Assembly: GCA_002167805.1 (NCBI GenBank)
Contig: NHBT01000030.1
Coordinates: forward strand, 19,905 to 33,026
DNA from: Owenweeksia sp. TMED14
Lineage (GTDB): Bacteria > Bacteroidota > Bacteroidia > Flavobacteriales > Schleiferiaceae
Reading direction: 5' to 3'
DNA length: 13,122 bases
The translations under genes were made by a program, and so were the position numbers. Each line of letters starts with the position of its first letter. The first letter of the stretch is position 1. Shown here in pieces: positions 1 to 6,414 of the stretch. The notes below the pieces were generated by a model. The model made no database searches. It saw only the letters and a list, made by a program, of their open reading frames with translations, and was not told the DNA's origin.

Positions 1-1319
1 TTCCTGCACCAAAAAGAGGAGAAGCTGTTAGAGTTTTTGGAAATAAACTAAGAGATCAAAAATCTGCTTTAGGATTATTAGTTAGTTATGAAATGGGGAA
101 ATCCTATCAAGAAGGTTTGGGAGAAGTACAAGAAATGATAGATATCTGCGATTTTGCAGTAGGGTTGTCTAGACAATTAACAGGTTTAACTATTAAAAGT
201 GAAAGACCTGAACATTTTATGATGGAACAGTACCATCCAATGGGGGTTATTGGAATAATTTCAGCTTTTAATTTTCCTGTTGCTGTTTGGGCTTGGAATG
301 CAACATTAGCTTGGGTTTGTGGTAATTCCTGTGTCTGGAAAGGTTCTGAAAAAACACCTTTATGTTCTATAGCTTGTCAAAAAATATGGAATGAAGTTAC
401 ATTAGAAATGAATCTTCCAAAAAACTTATCTATCATATTAACAGGTGATAAAAATATTGGAGTAAAAATGAGCCAGGATAAAAGAATACCTGTTGTTTCA
501 GCTACAGGATCAACATTGATGGGTAAAGCTGTTGGTGAAAAAGTTGCGAGTAGATTGGGTCGTTCTATTTTAGAATTAGGAGGTAATAACGCCATTATTA
601 TAACTGAATCAGCTGATCTCAAAATGACCGTTACTGCTGCAGTTTTTGGTGCTATTGGAACTGCCGGTCAAAGATGTACAAGTACTAGAAGATTGATAAT
701 TCACGAAAGTATTTATGATAAAGTATGTAATTCAATTTGTGATGCTTATAAACAAATAAAAATTGGTAGTCCTTTAGATATAAAAAATCATATGGGACCA
801 TTAATTGATTCGGATGCTGTAAATAACTATTTACAATCCTTAAAAGATGTAGAAAAACAAGGAGGAAAATTCTTGTTAAAAGGTGAACAATTAAAAGGAG
901 AATCGTATTCTAGTAATTGTTATGTCACACCATCTATCGCTGAAGTGGAAAATATTTGGGATGTTGTTCAACATGAAACATTTGCTCCTTTATTGTATGT
1001 AATGAAATATTCTGATTTAAAAGAAGCTTTAAATACTCAGAATAATGTACCTCAAGGATTAAGTTCAGCAATAATGACAAACTCTATGCAAGAGGCTAAT
1101 ATGTTTTTATCTGCAAGTGGTTCAGATTGTGGTATCGCTAACGTCAATATTGGAACCAGCGGTGCGGAAATTGGAGGTGCATTTGGAGGTGAAAAAGAAA
1201 CTGGTGGTGGAAGAGAAAGTGGTTCAGATGCATGGAAAGCATATATGAGAAGACAAACTAATACTTTAAATTATGGTAACTCTTTACCTTTAGCTCAAGG
1301 AATAGAATTTAACATATAA
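1..1319 (+). CDS. amaB: ALDH7-family aldehyde dehydrogenase (L-piperidine-6-carboxylate / alpha-aminoadipic semialdehyde dehydrogenase type), 5' end missing
   Basis: NAD-dependent oxidation of an aldehyde to a carboxylate. The ALDH7A1/AmaB subgroup oxidises alpha-aminoadipic semialdehyde in lysine catabolism. The frame is open from the left edge (first full codon at 3), so the Met at 93 is internal. About 438 residues are visible and roughly 75 N-terminal residues are missing. Family marks: PAPKRGEAVR at the left edge, the cofactor-domain stretch GIISAFNFPVAVWAWN, the general-base region ELGGNNA, the catalytic cysteine in GTAGQRCTS (Cys codon 675-677), and the near-invariant ALDH7 C-terminal region GGAFGGEKETGGGRESGSDAW through LPLAQGI. 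It ends in TAA before the long AT-rich gap, so it is probably the end of its own transcript. Family assignment is firm. The exact substrate and the symbol are inferred from the family. Confidence 0.9.
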   Translation, partial: PAPKRGEAVRVFGNKLRDQKSALGLLVSYEMGKSYQEGLGEVQEMIDICDFAVGLSRQLTGLTIKSERPEHFMMEQYHPMGVIGIISAFNFPVAVWAWNATLAWVCGNSCVWKGSEKTPLCSIACQKIWNEVTLEMNLPKNLSIILTGDKNIGVKMSQDKRIPVVSATGSTLMGKAVGEKVASRLGRSILELGGNNAIIITESADLKMTVTAAVFGAIGTAGQRCTSTRRLIIHESIYDKVCNSICDAYKQIKIGSPLDIKNHMGPLIDSDAVNNYLQSLKDVEKQGGKFLLKGEQLKGESYSSNCYVTPSIAEVENIWDVVQHETFAPLLYVMKYSDLKEALNTQNNVPQGLSSAIMTNSMQEANMFLSASGSDCGIANVNIGTSGAEIGGAFGGEKETGGGRESGSDAWKAYMRRQTNTLNYGNSLPLAQGIEFNI

Positions 1320-1650
1320 TTATATATATAATTTATTTTAAATAAAATATATAATAGTGTTATCCGGTTAATAAAGTGTATAAAATGCAATAAATAATTT
1401 GGATATTAAAATATTAAGATTAATAAACATTTAGTTAACAGTAAAATTTAATATAAAATATTGTAAATCAATTATTTAATATATGTACATATTAGTAACT
1501 TTATATAATAAATAATACTTTTTGTTAAGAATAAAATCACTTAAAGTTATTGATAATTTATATTTTTTTATTGATAAATATAAAATCATAGTTAATGAAA
1601 AAAACACATAAAATATTCATTACATTTTAATCAACAACTCATATAAGGTT
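1320..1650. other. 331-bp extremely AT-rich non-coding gap (possible promoter or origin-like region)
   Basis: No ORF of meaningful length exists on either strand, and the stretch is almost entirely A/T. It is by far the longest gap in the window; all others are under 60 bp. It lies between the ALDH stop and the rpiB start, so it should hold the rpiB promoter, but I see no exact TAnnTTTG box. One site at 1375-1383 is an 8/9 match, on the minus strand, to the DnaA-box consensus TTATNCACA. A weaker TTATCCGGT lies at 1360-1368. There is no cluster of boxes, so an origin is only a possibility, raised because parS-like sites lie about 1 kb downstream. Confidence 0.4.
1325..1353. repeat. All-A/T inverted repeat just after the ALDH stop codon
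   Basis: Bases 1325-1338 and 1340-1353 pair at 13 of 14 positions around a centre at 1339; the one mismatch is 1331/1347. It starts 6 nt after the ALDH stop, where a terminator would be expected. It has no G-C pairs and would be a weak hairpin. In sequence this AT-rich, such a repeat could arise by chance. A terminator or an unwinding element is possible but unproven. Confidence 0.3.
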
Positions 1651-2091
1651 ATGAACAAAATATTGACAATATCTATAGGAAATGACCATGCGGGTTTTGA
1701 ATTAAAATTTTTAATTATTGATAAACTATCTCAGTTAGGTTATAAAATAATCAATCATGGTTGTGATGGCCCGGGTTCTGTAGATTATCCGGATCACGGA
1801 CATAAAGTTGCTTTAGATATTTTACAGGAAAAAGCTGATTACGGTATAGTAATATGTGGAAGTGGTAACGGTATTAATATGACTGTAAACAAACATCAAG
1901 GAATAAGATCGGCGCTTTGTTGGAATCCAGAATTAGCAAGTTTAGCTAGAAGTCACAATAATGCAAATATATTAGCTTTACCAGCGAGATTTATATCAAA
2001 AAAAACATCTTTAGAATGTTTAGATGCATTTCTAAATCAAAAATTTGAAGGAGGTAGACACCTAAATCGGGTAAATAAAATTAATTGTTAA
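1651..2091 (+). CDS. rpiB: Ribose-5-phosphate isomerase B
   Basis: Cytosolic interconversion of ribose-5-phosphate and ribulose-5-phosphate in the non-oxidative pentose phosphate pathway. At 146 residues it has the usual RpiB/LacAB length. Visible marks: the N-terminal strand followed by GNDHAGFELK (residues 10-19), VDYPDHGHKVA (44-54), the active-site loop ICGSGNGI with Cys69 as the expected base (E. coli Cys66) and Ser71 where E. coli has Thr68, and SHNNANIL with His102 corresponding to the ring-opening histidine. The C-terminal FEGGRHLNRVNKI is typical. The ATG at 1651 follows an AAGG-containing leader and matches the family N-terminus. Its TAA shares one base with the ybeY ATG (TAATG), suggesting one transcript through mnmG. 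LacA/LacB-type isomerases are related, but the motif pattern and context favour RpiB. Confidence 0.92.
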   Translation: MNKILTISIGNDHAGFELKFLIIDKLSQLGYKIINHGCDGPGSVDYPDHGHKVALDILQEKADYGIVICGSGNGINMTVNKHQGIRSALCWNPELASLARSHNNANILALPARFISKKTSLECLDAFLNQKFEGGRHLNRVNKINC

Positions 2092-2513
2092 TGGTAAAAT
2101 TTGAATATGAAAAAGATATTTGGAAGAAGTTTATCGAACCTAAAAAATTTGCTTTCTTATTAAAAAAAATAGAAGAAAAAGAACATTGTAAAATTATAGA
2201 AGTTAATTATCAACTCATTTCAGATAAAAAAATATTAGAAATAAATACTAAATTTCTTAATCATAAATATTACACGGATGTTATTGCTTTTCCTCGAAAT
2301 AGAGGACCGAGGAAAATGGCTGATATTTATATAAGTGTCGAAAGAGTTCAAGAAAATTCTCAAAACTTTGGGGTGTTTTTTCAGAAAGAATTAAACAGGG
2401 TTATGTTGCACGGCTTATTGCATGTTCTTGGTTATAATGACACTGAAAAAATGGATAAAACATTAATGTCAAGCAAAGAAGATTATTATCTTGCTTTATA
2501 TGATAATATATAG
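2091..2513 (+). CDS. ybeY: Endoribonuclease YbeY, rRNA maturation factor
   Basis: Metal-dependent single-strand endoribonuclease involved in 16S rRNA 3'-end maturation and 70S quality control. It is 140 residues from the ATG at 2091, which overlaps the rpiB stop by one base. A TTG six bases upstream is in frame but less likely. Family marks: [12 protein letters not shown] (residues 56-67), [11 protein letters not shown] (76-86), and the metal-binding [11 protein letters not shown] (107-117). His107 and His111 are the first two ligands. The third position, His in the E. coli motif HGxLHLxGYDH, is Asp117 here. As I recall, Asp at this position is usual in Bacteroidota, so it is probably not a defect. 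The order ybeY–mnmG is conserved in the phylum. The stop codon overlaps the first parS-like palindrome. Confidence 0.92.
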   Translation: MVKFEYEKDIWKKFIEPKKFAFLLKKIEEKEHCKIIEVNYQLISDKKILEINTKFLNHKYYTDVIAFPRNRGPRKMADIYISVERVQENSQNFGVFFQKELNRVMLHGLLHVLGYNDTEKMDKTLMSSKEDYYLALYDNI

Positions 2514-2527
2514 TTCCACGTGAAACA
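2512..2527. other. parS: parS-like ParB-binding palindrome, site 1 (ybeY/mnmG junction)
   Basis: The 16 bases AGTTCCACGTGAAACA match the bacterial parS consensus TGTTNCACGTGAAACA at every specified position except the first. The core CACGTG lies at 2517-2522. It overlaps the last two bases of the ybeY stop and ends directly before the mnmG ATG, filling the whole 14-nt gap. parS is the loading site for the ParB CTP-dependent clamp in chromosome segregation. A near-copy lies at 4376-4391. Confidence 0.82.
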
Positions 2528-4375
2528 ATGAATTACGACGTTATTATTGTAGGAGGGGGTCATGCTGGTTGCGAGGCCGCTGCTGCCGCGGCGCGAATGG
2601 GATCTACAACACTATTAATAACAATGAATTTGCAAACCATTGCACAAATGAGTTGTAACCCAGCTATGGGTGGTGTTGCTAAAGGTCAAATATTAAGGGA
2701 AATAGACGCGCTGGGTGGGTTTTCAGGCATTGTTTCTGATAATACTGCAATACAATTTAGAATGCTTAATAAGTCAAAGGGTCCAGCGATGTGGTCTCCA
2801 AGAGTTCAAAGTGATCGTTGGAGATTTGCAGAAGAGTGGAGGTTAATGCTTGAAAGTATAGACAACCTAGATTTTTTACAATCATCGGTCGCTGGAATAA
2901 AAACAGAAAACAAGAAAATAATAGGGGTTTTATTAAACAACGGAACGCTCATAAAATGTAATTCTGTAGTTTTAACTAGTGGCACATTTTTAAATGGAGT
3001 TATGCACGTGGGGGAAACGAAAACAAAAGGCGGTCGTAGTTCAGAGTCTTCTTCTGTCGGAATTACTAGCAACCTAGAAAAATTAGGATTTGAGAGTGGG
3101 CGGATGAAAACAGGAACACCGCCTCGTTTAGACGGACGCTCTTTAGATTACGGTCAGTTTGAAGAGCAAAAAGGTGATAAAAACCCTGGAAAATTTTCTT
3201 TTACAGACACAAAAAAACTTATTAAACAAAGGTCTTGTTGGATAGCCCACACAAGTAACGATGTACATGAAGTGTTGCGTTCCGGTTTTGAGCGGAGCCC
3301 CATGTTCAATGGGGCTATTGAAAGTGCGGGGCCGAGATACTGCCCTAGTATTGAAGAAAAAATCAGTCGGTTTTCAGATAAAAATAGCCATCAAATGTTT
3401 ATCGAGCCGGAGGGTTGGAAGACGGTAGAAGTATACATAAATGGTTTTTCAACATCTCTACCTGAGGATATTCAGCAAAAAGCATTAAGACGGGTTCCTG
3501 GTTTTGAAAATGCTAAATTTTTTAGACCTGGATACGCAGTAGAATATGACTATTTTCCGCCGACACAACTCAAACGCAGTTTAGAAACAAAACTAGTTGA
3601 CGGGTTGTTTTTTGCAGGGCAAATAAACGGCACAACGGGTTATGAAGAAGCCGCTTGTCAGGGTTTAGTTGCTGGTATAAACGCCCATCAGTATATAAAA
3701 AAGAATGAGCCTTTGGTGTTGAAAAGAAGCGATGCATACATTGGTGTTTTAATAGATGATTTAATCACAAAAGGAATAGACGAACCATATAGAATGTTCA
3801 CTAGCCGAGCAGAGTTTAGACTTACTTTGCGCCAAGACAATGCAGACTTAAGGCTGACCGAAACAGGAAGGCTTTTGGGCCTTATAAGTGATCAGCAGTG
3901 GGCTCGTTTTGAAAATAAAAAGCGGGATATAGCCACCGCTTCGGACTGGATTTTAAAAAAACGGGCTAAACCTGAGGAGCACAATGAATTGCTGAAATCA
4001 AAAAAAAGCGCTTTACTAAAACAGCAGGGGCCGATTTCTAGCCTTATATTAAGACCAAACATATCTTTGAAAGAGGTGTTAAGCGAAACTCCGGGCGATT
4101 TATTAAATATGACTGATGAAGTTTGGGAGCAGGTGGAAATTAGTCTCAAGTATTCTGGATATATTGAAAAAGAAATGGATCGAGTTGAAAAAACAAAAAG
4201 ATTAGAAAGTTTAAAAATCCCCTCCGGTTTTGCATATCACAAAATACAAGCGCTGAGCGCAGAATCAAGAGACAAACTTTCGGTTGTCGAACCGGCAACA
4301 CTTGGTCAAGCAAGCCGAATAGCCGGCGTTTCGCCAGCAGACATTCAAATATTATTGGTCCATTTGGGTCGTTAG
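2528..4375 (+). CDS. mnmG: tRNA uridine-34 5-carboxymethylaminomethyl modification enzyme MnmG (GidA)
   Basis: FAD-dependent partner of MnmE. The complex installs the (carboxymethyl)aminomethyl group on U34 of tRNAs reading NNA/NNG codons. The protein has 615 residues, near the usual 620-630. Visible: the dinucleotide-binding [11 protein letters not shown] (8-18), [13 protein letters not shown] (43-55) and [15 protein letters not shown] (268-282), containing Cys43 and Cys272 at the positions of the two conserved cysteines (E. coli Cys47 and Cys277). Also PGYAVEYD (334-341), [16 protein letters not shown] (368-383), and a helical C-terminal domain expected to contact MnmE and tRNA. No Shine-Dalgarno is present, because the parS-like palindrome occupies the leader up to the ATG. 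GC content looks higher than in the genes to its left. A parS-like site flanks it on each side, consistent with the frequent origin-proximal position of gidA. Confidence 0.97.
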   Translation: MNYDVIIVGGGHAGCEAAAAAARMGSTTLLITMNLQTIAQMSCNPAMGGVAKGQILREIDALGGFSGIVSDNTAIQFRMLNKSKGPAMWSPRVQSDRWRFAEEWRLMLESIDNLDFLQSSVAGIKTENKKIIGVLLNNGTLIKCNSVVLTSGTFLNGVMHVGETKTKGGRSSESSSVGITSNLEKLGFESGRMKTGTPPRLDGRSLDYGQFEEQKGDKNPGKFSFTDTKKLIKQRSCWIAHTSNDVHEVLRSGFERSPMFNGAIESAGPRYCPSIEEKISRFSDKNSHQMFIEPEGWKTVEVYINGFSTSLPEDIQQKALRRVPGFENAKFFRPGYAVEYDYFPPTQLKRSLETKLVDGLFFAGQINGTTGYEEAACQGLVAGINAHQYIKKNEPLVLKRSDAYIGVLIDDLITKGIDEPYRMFTSRAEFRLTLRQDNADLRLTETGRLLGLISDQQWARFENKKRDIATASDWILKKRAKPEEHNELLKSKKSALLKQQGPISSLILRPNISLKEVLSETPGDLLNMTDEVWEQVEISLKYSGYIEKEMDRVEKTKRLESLKIPSGFAYHKIQALSAESRDKLSVVEPATLGQASRIAGVSPADIQILLVHLGR

Positions 4376-4391
4376 TGTTACACGTGGAACA
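4376..4391. other. parS: parS-like ParB-binding palindrome, site 2 (mnmG/methyltransferase junction)
   Basis: The 16 bases TGTTACACGTGGAACA match TGTTNCACGTGAAACA with one difference (G for A at position 12). A variant with G at that position, giving GTTNCACGTGGAAC, is a known functional form in other bacteria. The core CACGTG is at 4381-4386. It starts on the base after the mnmG TAG and ends one base before the preferred ATG at 4393. It repeats the stop–palindrome–ATG layout of site 1, 1,864 bp away. Confidence 0.83.
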
Positions 4392-4392
4392 A

Positions 4393-5280
4393 ATGAAAAA
4401 GAATATAAAGTGCCCCGTGTGTGAAGAGTCAGCTTCTCGTTTTGAAAAGAAAATCATTGACCACATGGTTTCTAAGGAAGTTTTTGATATCCGGTCTTGT
4501 GCTGGGTGTGGGCTATGGAGAACAGACCCAAGGCCCGCTCTTGAGAAAATCGGAAATTATTATGAGTCACCAAACTACTTGAGTCATTCTGAAGAAAGTC
4601 AGACCTTTTTTAAGAAGCTATACAATGGTTTTAGATCATATAACGCCATTAAAAAACTGAAGACCTTAGAAGATCACGTTTCCGAAAAATCGAATATTCG
4701 AAGACTCTTGGACGTTGGGTGTGGAATAGGCGTTTTTTTAGAGCATGCAAAATTTCGAAAATGGAGCGTTTTTGGCATAGAAACAAACAAAAAAGCACGA
4801 AAAATTGCCGAAAAACGATTAAAATCAACAATTTTTGAGAATATTGATGACTTAAAAGTTGAGGAAAAATTTGACGCTATTTCACTTTGGCATGTTTTAG
4901 AGCATCTTTCTGACCCAGATCAGGCCATGAAAAAATTTCATAACCACTCCACAAAGAAAGCTATTCTAGTTATAGGGGTTCCAAACCGTGAGTCTTACGA
5001 TGCGAAATTATATGATGAGCATTGGGCGGCCTATGATGTTCCGATACACTTTTGGCACTTCACAAAAAAGGACATAAAGAATTTAGCAGAGAAAACCGGC
5101 TGGAAAGTAGACGCCGTGCTCCCAATGCGATTAGACGCTTTTTACGTAAGCTTGTTGAGTGAACTATATAAATACGGAAGAAAGAATTGGATTAAATCCT
5201 TTTTGCTGGGTTTAATTAGTAACTATAAGGGTGGGCAAACGAACACAAGCAGCCTGATGTATGTTTTAAAGAAAGTTTAA
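4393..5280 (+). CDS. Class I SAM-dependent methyltransferase with N-terminal zinc ribbon
   Basis: Predicted cytosolic methyltransferase of unknown substrate, 295 residues from the ATG at 4393. An in-frame GTG at 4375 would read through the parS-like site and is less likely. The N-terminus has a four-cysteine zinc-ribbon pattern, CPVC (Cys7, Cys10) and CAGCG (Cys36, Cys39). Then comes the Rossmann fold: SAM motif I LLDVGCGIGVF (105-115), an acidic residue after strand 2 (GIE, Glu130), and WHVLEHLSDP (166-175), typical of the Methyltransf_23/UbiG-like group. The C-terminal segment is rich in Lys and Tyr. The spot after mnmG is conserved in Flavobacteriales as I recall, which hints at an RNA or translation role, but nothing here identifies the acceptor. 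Its TAA shares the tetramer TTAA with the opposing holB stop. Confidence 0.85.
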   Translation: MKKNIKCPVCEESASRFEKKIIDHMVSKEVFDIRSCAGCGLWRTDPRPALEKIGNYYESPNYLSHSEESQTFFKKLYNGFRSYNAIKKLKTLEDHVSEKSNIRRLLDVGCGIGVFLEHAKFRKWSVFGIETNKKARKIAEKRLKSTIFENIDDLKVEEKFDAISLWHVLEHLSDPDQAMKKFHNHSTKKAILVIGVPNRESYDAKLYDEHWAAYDVPIHFWHFTKKDIKNLAEKTGWKVDAVLPMRLDAFYVSLLSELYKYGRKNWIKSFLLGLISNYKGGQTNTSSLMYVLKKV

Positions 5281-6371
5281 AAAATAGACATCAACTTTAC
5301 CCCCATATCTAAAAGAACTATTTTGGCGTTTAAGTTTCTTTGGATATCTAATTTAGCTGAGTCCAAAGAAGATAAAACAAAACTTAACTTGCTGGTTTCT
5401 AAAAGTCTAGCAAAACCATCGGTTTTAAAAGAGATATCATCAAACCAATCCAGCGCAATAGCGTTATTATCTCCAAATTTATGTTTGACTAATAGAGAAA
5501 AAAGTGATGAAGAAAAAGAGAAATAGTCAATTATTTGGTCTCTCCCCAAAAGAGAGAGTTTTTCAACCCAGTTATTTAATTCAGTAAAGTCTTTTTTGAA
5601 AGAAATTCGCATACTTGAAGCAAAAGTTTCTGAAAACAATCTAAGTTCCTCATCGTTTTTCAAATAGTTTATTGCGACACCAGGCTGCCCTTCAGATAGG
5701 CTAGCAAGCATTTCGGACCGTTCGTTCGAAAGATCGTACTCGTCCTTGATCCACTTGCTTAAAACATTATGCTCCATTGGGGGAAATGATAAAACTTGAC
5801 AACGGCTTTTAATTGTTGGTAGAATTTTTGAAACATTTTCCGTAATTAACAAAATAAGAGTCTTGTCTTGAGGTTCTTCTATGGTTTTTAAAAGCCGGTT
5901 TGCTGCAGAGTTATTTAGCTTTTCAGGAAGCCAAATGATGATAATTTTATATTTTCCTGAATGTGATTTTAGTGCTAATTTTTCTAATACATTAGAAGCT
6001 TCTTTGACACCAATAATTAATGACTTTTTATTGGCGCTGATTTTAGATGCCCAATTTTTAAACAAAGGGAACGGGTTTTCGTCAAGGAAGTCCCTAAACT
6101 GAACAAGATAATCGTCAGATGTTTTAACCGATGAGCCCTCCCCGTCTCCAGAAGCTGTTGGAAAAATAAAATGTAAGTCAGGGTGGGCCAACCCAAATTC
6201 TTTAAGACCAGGGTCACACAATAGTTGTTTTACATAAAGGCGTGTGTTCATCCAAGCGACCCCCCCTGAGTTCGAAGACAGGATTTGCGCATGGGGTATG
6301 CGGCCAAGGGTGCCAGATTTTAGCCAATTTTGTGAATAAGGTGTTTCAAAAAAAGAAATTTTGTTTTTCAC
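5277..6371 (-). CDS. holB: DNA polymerase III delta' subunit (clamp-loader AAA+ subunit)
   Basis: Stator subunit of the clamp loader, which opens the beta sliding clamp on primed DNA. It has 364 residues and starts at GTG (6371). The codon directly upstream is a stop, and GRIPHAQ at residues 23-29 sits where Bacteroidota homologues have it, so this start is well supported. Other marks: HPDLHFIFP (about 63-71), IIIIWLPEKLNNSAANRLLKTIEEP, LLITE, and the SRCQVLSFPP sensor / SRC arginine-finger segment. The P-loop region after HAQ reads SSNSGG and lacks GxxGxGK[ST], and no zinc-module cysteines are visible. A non-hydrolysing delta' fits that. Low-complexity Ser/Phe stretches (SFSSSLFSLL) mark the divergent C-terminal collar domain. 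It diverges from pgk across 43 bp and overlaps the methyltransferase stop tail to tail. Confidence 0.85.
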   Translation of the reverse strand: MKNKISFFETPYSQNWLKSGTLGRIPHAQILSSNSGGVAWMNTRLYVKQLLCDPGLKEFGLAHPDLHFIFPTASGDGEGSSVKTSDDYLVQFRDFLDENPFPLFKNWASKISANKKSLIIGVKEASNVLEKLALKSHSGKYKIIIIWLPEKLNNSAANRLLKTIEEPQDKTLILLITENVSKILPTIKSRCQVLSFPPMEHNVLSKWIKDEYDLSNERSEMLASLSEGQPGVAINYLKNDEELRLFSETFASSMRISFKKDFTELNNWVEKLSLLGRDQIIDYFSFSSSLFSLLVKHKFGDNNAIALDWFDDISFKTDGFARLLETSKLSFVLSSLDSAKLDIQRNLNAKIVLLDMGVKLMSIF

Positions 6372-6389
6372 TTAACGAAGGTAGAAAGC

Positions 6390-6397
6390 TAATTTTG
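6390..6397 (+). promoter_or_regulatory. Candidate Bacteroidota -7 promoter box for pgk
   Basis: TAATTTTG matches the Bacteroidota -7 consensus TAnnTTTG exactly. It lies 17 nt upstream of the pgk ATG, inside the 43-bp holB/pgk divergent gap. The nearest upstream TTTG ends at 6363, about 26 nt away, which is wider than the usual spacing of about 19-21, so the -33 element is not convincing. The implied leader is very short. Confidence 0.35.
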
Positions 6398-6414
6398 AAA
6401 CCAGATAAAAAAGT

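Noticed and set aside
93..95. ATG at 93 as the start of the aldehyde dehydrogenase gene
   Set aside because: The frame is open to the left edge and the upstream residues (PAPKRGEAVR…) match the ALDH7 family, so this Met is internal.
1360..1383. DnaA boxes marking a definite oriC in the AT-rich gap
   Set aside because: Only one 8/9 match and one 6/9 match were found, with no cluster, which is too little for a call in such AT-rich sequence.
2085..2090. TTG at 2085 as the ybeY start
   Set aside because: The ATG at 2091 gives a standard TAATG overlap with rpiB and a normal YbeY N-terminus.
3005..3010. A third CACGTG inside mnmG as another parS site
   Set aside because: Its flanks do not contain the GTTN…NAAC arms, so it is only a core match by chance.
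4375..4392. GTG at 4375 as the methyltransferase start
   Set aside because: It would translate the parS-like palindrome as MLHVEQ; the ATG at 4393 puts the zinc ribbon at a normal distance from the N-terminus.
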